From positions 493,839 to 557,838 of the forward strand of contig NW_004775935.1 in assembly GCF_000247815.1 (NCBI RefSeq): a stretch of DNA of 64,000 bases. Reading direction: 5' to 3'. Source of the stretch: Ficedula albicollis. Its lineage: Eukaryota; Chordata; Aves; Passeriformes; Muscicapidae. Made by a program: the position numbers and the translations under genes. The notes under the pieces were generated by a model. It worked only from the letters and a program-made list of their open reading frames with translations. It did not search any database and was not told the DNA's origin. The stretch's first letter is position 1; every line of letters starts with the position of its first letter. Positions 27,246-40,880 of this stretch are shown piece after piece.

Positions 27246-28049
27246 AGATTTCAATTTCTTTTTGTATATACTAATTAACAACAGAAATACATCATGGTTT
27301 TTCAATGAAAGGGGGAGTGATGTATTTGATTTGCTCTATATTCTTACCCTTATTTCTTTCACTTCTCTGAATCAATTTCAATAAATGTGTGTTTTAGTAT
27401 CTTCCACCCTATTTCTAAATAGACAATGTGAACTAGGGAAAAGGAAGGGTAGAATTTGCCTTCTTATCAGCTTAGAAAGTGGAGCTGGATTCTACGTATG
27501 CCTAGGAATACACAACTAGTACAAAACTAGACTAGTGTAGCATACCAGGGTTGGGTGGTAATCACATTATTTTTTTTACCTGACAAAATTAATCTGGACC
27601 CTGTGGGTCTATGTTGATTGTGAACCTTCCCTTATTTCCAGTTACCTCTGCTGCGTGGTGCACAAAGGTATTGAAAGACTGACTGAAAAACCAAATGCAT
27701 GATACTCACCTTTAAAAATGTAACTCAGATTATTAATGCAAAATTATATTATTTCTACATGTCATGTATGAGCTTCTATTCTTCATTCTTTTGGCATTCT
27801 TACTTTCTTATTCTCCTTGCTTTTGGTGAGGTCTTCTACAGCCTGTATTCTACTCCTGCTGAAGAGTGTTCACAAAGGGTTGTGCTTTGTGCTTTACTTG
27901 TAGGTGACAAAGTAATGTCACTCCATTTATCATGAGATTATTTCAACTAAGCATTTTACTCTTCACATTGCTGAGATAAGCCATAATAAAGAGTAAAAAT
28001 ATGAGCACTTTCTGGAAAATTTAGAGAATAATAGGGCCCTGGCTGAATG

Positions 28050-28560
28050 TAGAATCACAGAATCAGAGGTAGAGGAAACATCCAGAGATTGCCTCATGCT
28101 CTGTCCCCACTCAGAAAAAGACACAACTAGAGCAGATTTCTCAAGGCCAATCTCCAGCTGAGTATTGAATCTTTCCAAGGACAGAGACTCTGCATCAGTG
28201 TCCTTTGTGGCCATTTGCTGGAGTCAGTCTAGTTTCTGTCATGTTTCTGTCACACCGGGTAGCCCAGAGCTAGACCCTGTTTTCCAGGTGTGTATCATTG
28301 GGTAGAGAGAAACGATCACCTCACTCAATCTGCTGGTAATGCTTCTCCTAATGCAGGCCAGGTGGTTGTTGGCCATCTCTGCAGCAAAGGTGTGGTGATG
28401 ACTCATATTCAATTGCCCATAGAACCCCTAAGTCTTTCTCCTCAGCTGTTGTGTCCCAACTTGTACTGATGCATGCCAGGAAAAGGATTTTTCCTTCCCC
28501 TTTGCTGAACTCAATGAAAGTCCTATTTACCCATTCCTCCAGCTGTCTGACAACACACAA
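28050..28560 (-). mobile_element. CR1 LINE fragment, reverse orientation
   Basis: Begins AGAATCACAGAATCAGAGGT on the left and continues with GTATTGAATCTTTCCAAGGA, AGCCCAGAGCTAGACCCTGT, CCAGGTGTGTATCATTGG and CCATTCCTCCAGCTGTCTGA, the antisense of a CR1 3' region. It is more diverged than the element at 26522-27245, so probably an older subfamily. Confidence 0.85.
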
Positions 28561-29916
28561 CCAACTGGAGTATCAACCAGATAGATCAGGATTGTTTGTG
28601 CAGCATTGAGATAATATTTTAAATTATGTGTGCTATGTAAAATCCAAGGGAATACTGTCCCTGCAAAAGTTTGTAGATATTTCCCATAGGATAACTGCTT
28701 TTACTTTGATGAGCCTTTGATGATTCTTTTCCTTAAACAAGCAGCTATTACTCAGCTGAATGTATACATAAGCATATACCGGGAGTGAAAGAAATGCTTT
28801 TATTATTACAGAAGAACATAATTTATATGTTCTTATAACCTGCCTTCCTGTTGGATCTAATCCATATACTAATGACAGATGTTACTTGGGAAAGTTTTCT
28901 GTCATGAGAAAGACTTTCTACTCTCCTCCTTTGGCAGAGGTTCTGACCACCTAGATGCACATGTGAATATAGGGGAATTGTAGGTTTGTGATCAGGGGCA
29001 TCTGCATTCAGATCTTTGCCACAAATTTCTGTTATTACTAGGATTGGTCGGTGAACTTAAGCTGCTTCAGTTCAGTTAAATTACTGAAGAAGAAAAAAAA
29101 CCCAATCAAATGTTTTCCAGTGGCAAAGAGCATTTATTTTGTTGTTCTCAAGAATTTAAGTCAAAATATAATAATGTGAAAACATAGCAAATTTTATCCA
29201 AAGACTGAAGGGTAACAGAAACAAAGCAAAAGAGGCCTGCTTGCACTGGACAGCCTGAATAGTTAATAAGTTAGGTGGTTTCTAAAAAAAGAAGAAACTC
29301 AAGGCTGTGACTAAAGAAGCAAACAAAACTGTAGGTCACCTGCTGTAGGGTAGCCCTGTCATGGCTTATGTCACGTTCTCACAGTCAATTCCTGAGCAAA
29401 TACACCTTGCACAAACAAACGTCAGGGGCTGCATTTCAGTGGTGCTGAACAAATGTTCCAGCAGTGAAGCGTGCTGTTCCTTTGGAGAGGCCACAGCAGC
29501 AGCCTCGGCAGCCGTGCAGCTAGTGACAGAGGAAGGCAGGGGGCCTCTGTGCAGGGTTTTGCCTGGTGCTACAGGCTATCAACAATAGGTAACACACACA
29601 CACAGGTAAATGACACTCATCAGGTAGGCATGGAAAAATGCAAGCCAGAGGGATTTTTCACTTGGTTCTTGTACTTTCGTCCACTTTGGTAGTTGTTCAT
29701 GTTGTGAAGCAAAACTTCAAAACTCAGCAAGGTCTTTTCAGCTGTATAAGAAAGGCTGTCAACTTTTGCTTGGTGAGGGTAGCTATGCAGTGCTTCCATA
29801 GACAGGATATGCACTCAATTTCCAAGATTGACTAAGGTATACTGTTATGATTGACAGCTAATACTTCTGTATGTACATTTCCATGCTGTCAGTACTCTGC
29901 TACTTATAATGCATAA

Positions 29917-30041
29917 AGTTTGAAAATATGAAGGTCATGTGGATCTTCTTTAGCTAGATAGGAAGCCTCTAGCGAGTTTGAAAATATGAAGGTCATGTGG
30001 ATCTTCTTTAGCTTCTTTAGATAGGAAGCCTCTAGCAAGTG
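29917..30041. repeat. 58-bp tandem duplication
   Basis: AGTTTGAAAATATGAAGGTC starts at 29917 and again at 29975. Both copies continue ATGTGGATCTTCTTTAGC and end GATAGGAAGCCTCTAGC. The second copy carries a small extra repeat of the TTCTTTAG word. Apart from that the copies look identical. Confidence 0.95.
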
Positions 30042-33000
30042 AAATTATTTTTTTCCTGAGCTGAAGAAATTTCAAGGGATAGCCTGCCTTTATCTTACCC
30101 TAACATTTCATGCCGACACAAAATCATGTTCAGCCCACTTTGTCAACAAATCATGTACTTTATGTGTATATTTTTAATTTTTTTTATAAATTCCTGTGTT
30201 CATATGTTTGATAACTGTAACTACTTTCCACTTTAATCATACCAGGATCTTAATTGGCATAATTAAGAGAATGGAAATTAAAAGGTGGAGCCTACACAAA
30301 AACAACTATACAAAATCTGCATGCTAGCACCAAGGTGGTACTGAGGGAAAGATTCATAGAAGAATTCCAGTTGCTGGAACAGAAAGAATGGCAGGATGGC
30401 ATAGCTAGTATTCTGAGTATACTAAAGTGTGAAGATCCTTGGCTTCTCCTGTAACCAACTACCGAAGGTTATCCCAGCCACTAGTGTTATTAGCATATAT
30501 TTTATATTTAAGACTAGGTTACTTCAGGAAAAACTACATATCTATATTAGCTTTTCATGGGTATTTTATAGGCAAACAAATACATTATCTCATCAGGCTG
30601 AACTAGAAATAATTACATCATTTAGCTCCACTGTAGTCACAAGTGCAGACAGCTGTTTTGTGTTCATTGGCAGTCTCTCAGCTGATACTGAAATACTCCA
30701 TCATGCAAAAGAGTGGAGTGGAAGGCATCTCTCTGCATAGTTTGTGCTCTTCAGTGGTAATGTTGCTGAAAATCCAATCTTTTTCTACTTCTAGTGCTGC
30801 TCCCAACCAGTTGTTTAGATATAATTACTACTAGTCTGTAGGAATAAAAAAATGTCATTTTAGGGAGTGATTCTCAAGCAAGGACTTGAGGACTGAGCAT
30901 AGGGCAATCTCATGTAATCAGGCAGTTCTCTTTAGGAAATGGTATTACATGAGTGAATAAGCTGTACTTGACTGCTTAAAATAGCTGGCTTGTTCAGCTC
31001 AGCTATATTGTATCCTGTATCTTGTTAGGGAAACAGATGAAAATGTGTCCTAATAAAAGTTACAGATTTTTTCTTAAGTTTTACATGAATACAAAGCATG
31101 GATGGATGTATTTAAATATGTATTTGTAGCTGCCATAGAGGAAATGATTTTATAAGAAATAAATCTTTGAGTTACAGACTCTAGAAAGCAAAGAGGTGTT
31201 CTGGGCTCAGTCCTGGAGTACCAGTAGTTTCTGCAGATGACTAAAGTCTGGGGGTTTTTATCATAATCTCCAAACATAACTGTAGTTTGTCAATTTACTA
31301 CATACAAAGGAGTCATTTATACATACAGTTTAAACTGATGTGCATCCCAGAATGAGAAGAAAGAGATTAAATCAGTGAATTGAAATGGCTAAGATTTATC
31401 AAGTCATTTAACGTGGAATCTGTTTTGTTCTTTCTTTCTGGAACTATTTAAGTTATTTAATTTAGGAACAATTTAAGTTAATGAAGGTAGCTACTTTTGA
31501 TCATTTTAAGTTTTGTTGTCAAGTGCTAGAATGAATTTTGGCACACAGAAAAAGACTCTAAGGGAATTAATTCAAAGTAATACAATACATATTGTGAGAA
31601 ACAACAGCTTCTAGACATTCTGTGAATTGAGCTATTTATTGCTTTTGTCCTATTTATATAACACCTGACATGTGGTATGCTTTCAACAAGTAAGTGAAGT
31701 ATTTTAGATTTGTTCCAGATTAACTTAATTTGAAGGAAAGCACGGTGAATAAATGGGAATAAATGATAATAGGATCTTTACATATTTTTATGAAAGTCTG
31801 AAATCCTGAGCTGTAGATCCTTAAAAGAGGCTAAATGAGCAACTCATAAATGTCAGCAACTTGCTGTTTGAAGAGTGTCCTTAAATATTTCTCATTACTA
31901 GAACAGATTCTGGGATGTTTTCAAATGAAAGTGCAAACTCAGGCTGCTCTTACATTGAACACCTATGCAATAATAAGAACATGAAAAACCATATGAAATA
32001 GTGCAACAGGTATTGTCCTAGCTGGATGCAGCATAAAAATTGGTGTACATAAGCAAAGCAGTTCTACCACTTGAATCTCCTGCATGTTCTTTAAGAAAGT
32101 TTTGACAACTTTTAGAGAATTTCTATGGCACCCTTCAAGGAGAATTCAACAAGTTTGTGCTTAAAATTAAAAAAAAATAAAATAAAAAATTAACAATATA
32201 TTGGAAAAAGTTTCACTGCACAACATGGTTCTACATGGCATCTGCAAAGATTCTCCACAAGCAGATTCCTCATAGGCAATTGAACCCTCAGTAGCACCAA
32301 CCCCTTGAGCAGTTGCATGGGGCACCTGAGTCTTGCCGTGGATCCATTCCCCAGCTCAGCTCTGTTGCCCGAAGGTTCACCCTGCATTCTCCAACTCCAG
32401 GAAAGTCCACAATACTAAGGCTTGTTTCTTATCCCATCCCCAAGGGAAACTAATCCCTGTCAAGGAGTCCTTCTGCCCTTGGCATTCCTGGTCCCAGCGA
32501 CTTTAACCCCTTTTTGCAGGAAGACTGCCTTCCCCTCCATTCTGTCACAAATAACTTTCCCTTTCACAAATAAAATAAGACTCATTTTTCATGTCCTAGA
32601 TTCGGATTCTTCTTCTTCTTCTGCACTGAGCAGAGTAAAGTGCAATCGTTTAATCCTTTATTGATCTAGGGGATTTGCTTTCCTATTTTTCTTGCTGTCT
32701 AGCACCCTTGATATTAAGCAGCTAATTCAAAGTGTATTTCAGGCATTTATATAGACTACTTCCTGATGTGGGATCATCAGCCAAATAACAGTATTTAAAA
32801 TAGAGAAAGGGAGGTAACTGATGTGGCATTTATTAGTGCCTTGCCTCACTCTCTGCTTGGAGCAGGATGTCTGCCTGAGAGCACTGGCTCCTAATGGGGT
32901 TGCTATGGACGCTATTATACTGCTGCAAACAGAAAAGGACTGAACTTTCCAGGGGGCCCTTAAGTAGACTAAGTTTTAGCAACTTGGAAAATGTTGAACT

Positions 33001-33756
33001 TTTGAGGTTAATTTTTCAGCAGTAACAGTCAAAATAACATTTGCAATAACAAATCATTAGCATTTAAGAATGTATTAAAAGTATTTTGGTTACTTTTTTA
33101 GATACATGCCAGCAGTAACTCAATTTTCTGCTCAGATTTTGCCTCAGTTATTTTGTTCAAAGTCAGTTCACTGGAGTCAAAGCTACAGGACTTTCAGAAA
33201 TGAGCAACTCAAAGTAAAGAGTCACAGCTGGAAAGAAATACAGTAAAATCTTGGATATTAAGATCTTTTCAAGACCAAGATTAAGCAAAATTTTATCAAG
33301 TCCAGAAGGGCTCTGCCTAGATGGTAACCATAGTCAGATCATGACCATGTTGAGGGGATAATTCAAAATGTAAATGTGGAATGTGAAATCTGCTCTCAAG
33401 TATGACCTGAGAAGTGTACTTTAGATGAGTTTTCTTGAAAGAAAGTTTTATTATGCTTCCTACATTAGACCAGATACGCAAATGCTGCTAAACAGGCTCA
33501 AACAGTGCAGAACTAATTAGCTGACATCAAAGACATTACTTATTTGGAAGTGGATGAAGTAAACATAATCCACCTGAGCAACACGATTGTTTTCTGTGAA
33601 ATAAGCAGAGCATGACCAACAGCAGAGCTGCTTTTTTTGAAAGCCTGACATCCTAAGGAAATTGCTAATGCACCTTCAATTTTGAGCAAGCAGCAAATAT
33701 TATCAGAACATTTTAAAGCAAATACAAATATGTACAAAACAACAGAATCTACTTTT
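30042..33756. other. AT-rich intergenic stretch, nothing recognised
   Basis: No exon, RNA gene or mobile-element end that I can name. A moderately GC-richer block at 32220-32400 contains CCAACCCCTTGAGCAGTTGC and related text of unknown origin, possibly an old repeat. Confidence 0.45.
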
Positions 33757-33857
33757 TTGGGTTTTTTTTGTTGTTTTTATTGGTGGTTTTTTTGTTGTTG
33801 TTTGTTTTTTTTGTTTGGGTTGTTTGAGTTTATTTTTTGTTTTGTTTTGTTTTTTCT
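33757..33857. repeat. T/G-rich low-complexity tract
   Basis: About 100 bp of T runs and GTT words on the + strand. Same character as the tracts at 26298 and 41430. Confidence 0.9.
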
Positions 33858-34264
33858 TTATTTGGTTTCACAGATGAAAATTAGCAGTAACACTGTATGA
33901 AGAAACAAAATTTCATCCATGTGAAATCCATGTCTTTCTATATATTCATCTTTAAGAGAAATAAACTTACAGGAATCTGCTATAGTACCTAATCACCTTG
34001 CCAAGTAACATGTACTCAGCAAAGCACATTTTTAAAATCTTTGAATTACTTTTTGCAATAACTTCAAATGTGCTAAAAATATGTGATTTGAAAAGCAAGA
34101 GAAAGGTTTTTTCTAAAAGTTTTACACATACTAAATGGATAGAACTATAGAATTTCTCACTGCTCAATATACTCAAATGATACCTTTTTTTTTGTGTTCA
34201 CTCTCTGGTAGTGCTTTTATTAGTAGTTCAGAAGCTAGAATTGGTATTCAGCATGGCTCTGCTC

Positions 34265-34335
34265 TGTGCTAATTAGTTTGATTGGCAGAGCTAATTAGCC
34301 TGGATGTAGCATTGTGCTAATGCAATTATACAGCT
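34265..34335. promoter_or_regulatory. Cluster of homeodomain-type palindromes, possible enhancer
   Basis: CTAATTAG, itself a palindrome, occurs at 34269-34276 and 34291-34298, exactly 22 bp apart, and is followed by TGTGCTAATGCAATTAT at about 34314-34330. TAATTA-type cores are the classical binding site of antennapedia- and paired-class homeodomains. The regular spacing of about two helical turns favours paired factor binding on one face. No conservation data are available, so function is inference. Confidence 0.3.
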
Positions 34336-34717
34336 TTTTGATACATAAGCTAATATTGTTGCATGGCAATGTGGTGTTCCAGTTCATTAATAACTAGATC
34401 AGCTCTTTCCCTAGTATGGCATTGCATTTCCTGCTGTGGATGGGCTCACAGGACTTTGCATATGGGACAATATCTCAAAATTTACCATAAGGATCAGCAT
34501 CCTGCTGGAAACACTTGGACATTTAAGGGAAGCCAGGTTCCTTTTGCTGCAGCTGATCTTCTACCCTGCCTTAGCAAGACTTCCACGAAACAGGTGGATT
34601 TGTAAAAGACTTTGAGCTATATTCATTCAGACTAGACTTTAAAGGAAGAGAGGAGAGAGTTTTTAGATAGTGATTTGAAAATTGGCATAGAGTATCGATA
34701 GCTTTGGATTTCTTTGT

Positions 34718-35385
34718 TTCACAGAAGCACAGATTGGCTGAAGTAGGAGGGAGCTCTGAGTATCGGCTAGTCCAGCACCCCAGCTCAAAGATGGCCAGCT
34801 AGGACAGGTTGCTTAGCGCTGTCTCCAGTTGGGTGTTGAATATCTCCAGGGATGGACACTCAGCAGGGAGTCTCCACAGACCACATGGGCAACATGTTCT
34901 AGTGTTGAATAGTCCTCAGTGTCAAAAAGCTTTTCATCTATTTAAATGTAAATTCTTGCATTTCACTTTGTGGTCATTGCCTCTTGTCCTGCCACCGGCC
35001 ACCACTGAGGGAAGTTTGACTCTGTGTTCATTATAACTTCCCATCAGGTAATTACACACACTAAACCTTCTCTTCTCCCTGCTCTCTCAGCCTTTCCTCC
35101 TGTGGCAGATGCTGAAGTTCTGTAATCACGGAGAATCAGTCTCTTCATAGCTGTTTCCTGGTGTCGGTCCTATATGCCCCATGTCTGTCTTGTGCTGGGG
35201 AGCCCAGAGATGGACCCACATTTCCAGGTGTGTCTCACCAGTGCTGGGCAGACAGGAAGGATCACCTCACTCGACCTGTTGGTGATACTTTCCTAATGCA
35301 GCCCAGAGAGCTGCTGGCCTTCTTTTGGGAAACTGCTGGCTTTGACTTGTCCAGAGGACTCATAGGTCTTCCTTTCATTCAGTAC
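34718..35385 (-). mobile_element. CR1 LINE fragment, reverse orientation, about 670 bp
   Basis: From the left: TTTCACAGAAGCACAGATTG, GTTGGGTGTTGAATATCTCC, AGGGATGGACACTC, CACTTTGTGGTCATTGCCTC, CTTCTCTTCTCCCTGCTCTC, GGGGAGCCCAGAGATGGACC, CCAGGTGTGTCTCACCAGTG. These are antisense CR1 3' region words in the right order. Moderately diverged, no open frame remains. Confidence 0.9.
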
Positions 35386-37237
35386 TAATAGCTTTCCATC
35401 ACTATCTGGAAGTGGGATTATATCATTATATCATATATTATTTCCTTTCTTGCTAATTATAGGAAACATATTTATCTTGCTATCCTTACATCTGACTATA
35501 CATTTATTTCAGAAGTCTTTAGGTTCTCTAATCTTTTTCCTACACTTTATAATTTCATTTGTATTACCATATATATTCTTATTTTAAACATTAATTAAAT
35601 GATTTTTTATTCATTCCCCCAATTGTTCTTTCTAAATGCAGTTCTTTGTTGTTTAGACAAAGATTACCAGAATTAAGGAGTTCTGCCAAACACAGCATTT
35701 GTCATAACTTCAAATTTTAATTAAAGAACACACAGCTCAATTTTCTCTGAACATTCTTCTTCTCAGTAGTTTTTCTTACAGCTTTTTGCGGTGGGAGATT
35801 TAGCCCTTTTGAACACAAAATTACTTGTGGGCACTATGTTCTGTATTTCCATAATGAACACATGTGTGTTACCATAACTGATCTTTAAGCAACCACAAGT
35901 TTGCAATCTAGTAATTCATTAATTTTTATTCTACTGAGATTAAAATAGATATTGGGTAATTAAAGCAACTTTCATACGCAGTCACACTGCAAAAAATCTG
36001 AAATGTCATGTTAGAGAAATCAGTGGCACAGATCTTTCAACTGTAGGCCAAGACCTAGATCAGAATTATTGATCTTCATTAATTACAGGGTGTTTCTTAG
36101 CCTAAGTCATCTACGTACCTACTTCACTGAACTGAAACAGTTGCATTTGCCTGCATTTGTACCATATATTAGGTTTTCTGATTAAAATGGAGACTAACTT
36201 ACCTCAACACTTCTGTTTAGGTACATTATTTTTGTCTTGATTTTACAGCTGGGGGAAAGAACAATTAATTTTTACGCATGAGGCTAACCACTGGCCAACT
36301 TTTCTTTTTCTTGCACCTTTTTTATAGCAAACTGACAGTGTTCCTGATCCGTAGTATTATAAATGTGAGGAGAATCAGTTCCAAAGAAAATAATGATAGC
36401 ATAGCAACTTCAAGGCTGATACAACCTATTTCCTCTTTTGAAGAGCATTCAAAAAGCTTAGACCTAGGGGGAAGGGATTGACAAACCTCCTCATTAATGC
36501 AAGAGAAAGAGCAATGCAGAACCCGTAATAAGTCTTGAGCACGTGGTTTCAAAAGTGACCCATTGTCACTCCAGCAAATGCAACCATAAGCACAATTAAA
36601 TTTGGTTGCCTTTAACAGATGCTGATGTCTAGCACTATGATCTGTCAGTATACTTAATTAATTATCCGTCCTAAAAGTGATGAATCAAGAATTCTTTGAT
36701 TTTGATCACTTACAGATGATTTAGAAAATTGCTTTTACACAGAGTTGATTTCCTTTCAGAGCATCTTTTTGCCTGTCTGTTACTAGTTCTTATAAATTTG
36801 AGGGGTTTGTGTGGAAAATTAAGATTTTCCATAACAAAAACCACGAGGGGGAGCCTATGTCACCACTTTTTTTTTTCTTTTAATATACTGAGCAAGTGAT
36901 CTTCTGTGATTTAAAGAGTTAAACAGGATGTTTTTTGTTTAGCAGTTGCATGTCTTCAGCCTTCTTTTCAACAGGACCTGGTGAAAAGTTACCTGATATG
37001 GCACATTTCTGAATGTGACCTTTATATAGGGGAAGGATTAAACATATAAGAACCTTATTTTGTATAAAACCAGAAAAAAAAAAGGTGTGGGGGTTCCTGA
37101 AGCTCATTTGACTCATCTGGTCTCTACCGAGTTCAGACATTTTTCTCCAAATTCCATTTAGGCTTAGTTTTCTCTGCGTGTTGCCACATTGAAGAGGAAA
37201 ATGTTCACAGGCAGCTGTTGTCATAGATGTGCTTTTG

Positions 37238-37392
37238 CACACCTACAGTCACAAAATGGCTTGAGTTGGGAGGGACCCTAAAGATCATCTTGTTCCAAAC
37301 CAGCTACCATGGTCACGAATGCCACTCACCAGATCAGGTTGCTCAAACCCCATCCAACCTGGCCTTCCAGAGATGTGGAACATCCTCAAATT
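37238..37392 (-). mobile_element. Short CR1 LINE 3' fragment, reverse orientation
   Basis: TCACAAAATGGCTTGAGTTG, GGAGGGACCCTAAAGATCAT, GATCAGGTTGCTCAAACCCC, CATCCAACCTGGCCTTCCAG and AGATGTGG match the antisense 3' end of CR1, in which the normal order is hypersensitive to nothing but truncation. Only about 155 bp remains. Confidence 0.85.
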
Positions 37393-37510
37393 ATTCAGTG
37401 AACGCACGGAAAAGCAGATGAAATCCATTGTCAAGGCCGTATACTACAAAGAAAATACTCAGCATTTTCTGTTAATTACATGTGAGCATAGTGTAAGACT
37501 GGGGAGCTTA

Positions 37511-37570
37511 GATCTATAATGATCTATAATGATCTATAATGATCTATAATGATCTATATAGATCTATAAT
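37511..37570. repeat. 10-bp minisatellite, six units
   Basis: GATCTATAAT is repeated head to tail: four perfect units, one GATCTATATA, then one more perfect unit, filling 37511-37570 exactly. Each unit carries a GATC. The even length and near-perfect copies suggest replication slippage that is recent. Confidence 0.97.
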
Positions 37571-38665
37571 GGCTTCCTAGGGAACTGTCTCAGCACTGTG
37601 AGATGACACAGAGAATTTGATGTTTGAAACATATATTACTTGGAGCTGTTACATGCCATTGAGTGTGTTTATTAACAAGATAGCTACATACTTCCAGAGG
37701 AGACATAGCTAGAGCATTGGACAAGGAAAGTGATTGACAGACGATGTGGGAAAAATATTTGCATAAAGGTTTGCATAAGGTAACTACAGTCATTTGGATA
37801 AAATCATTGATAACAAAGATGAATGGGTAAGTGCTCAACATTTTGTAGGGAAGATAGAGGTAAGATAACACCTGGATCACTTAGATGTTTGCAATTGGTT
37901 GGGCCTTCTGTGCTTCCTCCTAACTACTGTTCCTAAAGTGCAGGCAGATAAAACCTCAGTCATAGATATAAAGTTGTAATTGTGGAGAAAGGGGTGCTGG
38001 AAGACAAAAAGCCCTTAATTAGTGCTTGTTTTTGAAAGGAGGAGAAGCAAGCTCAGAACTTTGTTGTGCTGTGTATAACTTCCATTCATTGAGAAATTTT
38101 CAGAGAAATAATTAAATTTCACTATTAGTGAAGGAAAAAAAATAGCAAAAGGTAATAACTACTCTCTTTCAGTCAATCTTACCCTGCTCTGCAATATGCT
38201 AACAGACCTTGAAGAGAGAGTAAGAGTAGATACCAAATAAATTTTTTGGCACTGTTCTCTGTGTTGTTCTCACAAGCAATCGGGGGAAACATGCTATGTG
38301 TAAATATTTACAAATGAAAAAATGTTTGGAATCTATTTCAGTATACAGCAGTGGTTTGTTTTAGTAGAGAAAGAATGTTTCGAGCTGTTCAGAGTCTTTG
38401 CTCTTGGTCCTCTATAGTTTAGAGTTTTCAGTGGTGGGGTGGTCCTTATGATGTTTCTGGCTTCATAGTTGAGATCAAACTGAGTGAGTGTGGCAGGCCT
38501 CTGCCCGTCAGGATTAGGAAGAAATCTGAGTATGTATCAGTAGTGTCAAGATGCTTCTCAAAAGGCAAGAAGTGATGAAATAAGATAGTTTTTGACATTT
38601 TGACTGTTGGAATCTCAGAGCTGTTACTGCTTATTGTCATAAGGAAAAGTCTCTCAGCAGGAGTC

Positions 38666-38912
38666 AAGTGGTCTTGTTGACTATCAGTAGATTGATATTT
38701 CATATGCAACTGGGTAAGTGCCCAGTTAAAGTGGTCTTGTTGACTATCAGTAGATTGATACTTCATATGCAACTGGGTAAGTGCCCAGTTACAAAAACAC
38801 ACGTATAGAAAAGCTATTTAACATATTTCATACACAATTGATATTTCATATGCAACTGGGTAAGTGCCCAGTTACAAAAACACACGTATAGAAAAGCTAT
38901 TTAACATATTTA
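38666..38912. repeat. Nested tandem duplication (63 bp, then 83 bp)
   Basis: Units at 38666-38728 and 38729-38791 begin AAGTGGTCTTGTTGACTATC and end GTAAGTGCCCAGTTA. The right part of the second unit plus CAAAAACACACGTATAGAAA and AGCTATTTAACATATTT is then repeated once more, offset by 83 bp, ending near 38912. So two duplication events, the second using part of the first as its template. Confidence 0.93.
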
Positions 38913-40880
38913 ATATACGTATTGTGCCCCAAATCAGTAGTTTGAGCTGGGTAAGAACCAAGTAAGGTGAACAAATCCTTTGGCAGCAAACCCAAAGTTA
39001 CTGGTAAAAGAAATTAGCTTGTAAATAGATTGTCAGTTACACAAATTTACTAGTTTTCTTCCAAATGTTAGCTGTGGCTGCATGCTTCCTAATGAGAGTC
39101 TTATATTGCACAGTAAAATAATTTTAAGACATAAAAGATTACTAAGAATAATTAAATTGTTTCATGCAGCAGTTCTTTTTTGTGAAATAACTATTTCATT
39201 ATATACCCTTTTCTGTAAGTTTCAGATAAGTGAATTGAAAAAAAATCCACTCTGATAAAGCAGTTATGGGACATATTTTCAAGTATTTAGTAAGACTTTA
39301 TTTGGTAGCAATATTAATTTTTAGCTCTGGTGCTGGGAAATTGCTGTTTTATGAAATTTGGGCTAAGTAATCTTTCTACTCATAGCTCATTTAATAAAAC
39401 TACATTTCAGGGGCAATACAACTTCCATTACTGGAAATAGAAAGGATCCTAGTGGTTTCTGTGAGAGGCAAGTTCTTTCTTTCCTCTTTGTTTACAGATT
39501 TTGAGGTTCATCTTAAATTTATATATGGTCTTGTTCCCAGTGTTTTATAGCAAACTTGAAAAAATCTGGCTGGTTGCACAGCTCTGTAGTGACTCAAGAA
39601 TTCCTATATCCATCTCTTCAGTTCATATTTTTATTAACTGCTAATGGGACAAATTATGATGTTTTTATTCCTAGAGGTCACTGGAAGGACATGACCTGTA
39701 ATGTATGATGATAACACAATCCTAGAAAATACAAGATTATCTTGGCAGACAAGTAGGGGAAGAATATTGGATTAAAATTATAAATAATTTTTGATCTTCT
39801 TAATATAACTGTCATGTCAAATATGAAAGCAAAAGAAGGAAAGAAACTACAGTATTTAACTGGAGTCCAATGAGTCAATTCTATATAAATATTTTATTTG
39901 CAGAACCCTAGTGATTTGAAGATTGCATAGGTGAACCATTAATTGGTAATTGACTTTAAAAATGCAATAGAAACATGTTTCAGTGCTTTATTCCATAGGA
40001 GAATAATAATGAGTCTTTCATCGATTAACGCAAGTTTTCTTGTTTTCATTGGAAATTCATGTTTGTATCCTGTCTTACAGAGAAATGACTTGTGGTGCCA
40101 CAGTAAAGTTTCTGGTATTTACAATTGGTTTCATTCTACTGGAGTGAATAGGTTTCAGAGTGGGGATAGAGAGAATTCAATTGCCAAGGGGACAGAATGT
40201 CAACCAGAGGAAAACCACAGGGGCTGTCTGAGTGGGGCAGCCCATAATACCTGGCTTCAGTTCTGAGATACTGGCATTCAGTGGACTGTAACCAAGAGAA
40301 AAATAAAAGAACTTACAAAGGACTTTAGATTGCTTTGTGAGGAGTGATTAAAGGCAGCCTTGTGATGTGATTATCAACTGTGAACCTGCCTTCTGTTCAG
40401 AGGACAGAGCGGAGTACAGGTCCCAAAGGCTTCACTGCACCGATGGGGTTGGGATGGGGGATTTAACTGGCTGAACAGGGGCGAGGAAGGACACAAACCC
40501 AGGCACTGTCTGTATTCACACACACTGTAAATACACACTGGCTGCCCATAAGAGTGAGTGTGGTGAGTGCCATCACACTGAGAGCTAACTAAAGATGAGC
40601 TGCAAGTGAGCTGGGAGAGTAATTGCTTGCTGTTGCTGCCCACAGCTATGCTTCATAACTCTTGAGGCTGAGCAGAGAGCAATGTGCTCAACTTACACTC
40701 TAAACTGCTGTATGTAGCTACCTACCAGTCACCTCTGAGTAGTGCGTTTCTCCAATGAATTTGCTTTATTTGTAACAGTAGACCAAAACCAAAAATTACC
40801 TTTACTGTCCATTATTTTCTAGTCAACATCTGTGACTTTAACTAATGAACAAGTTATATTGGACTAGAATGTAAAGAACA

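Noticed and set aside
26521..27305. Four overlapping - strand frames of 60 to 87 codons
   Set aside because: They lie within or just past the CR1 element at 26522-27245 and are broken remnants of its 3' region.
37511..37570. CRISPR-like array
   Set aside because: Units are 10 bp head to tail without spacers, so this is a minisatellite in a vertebrate genome.
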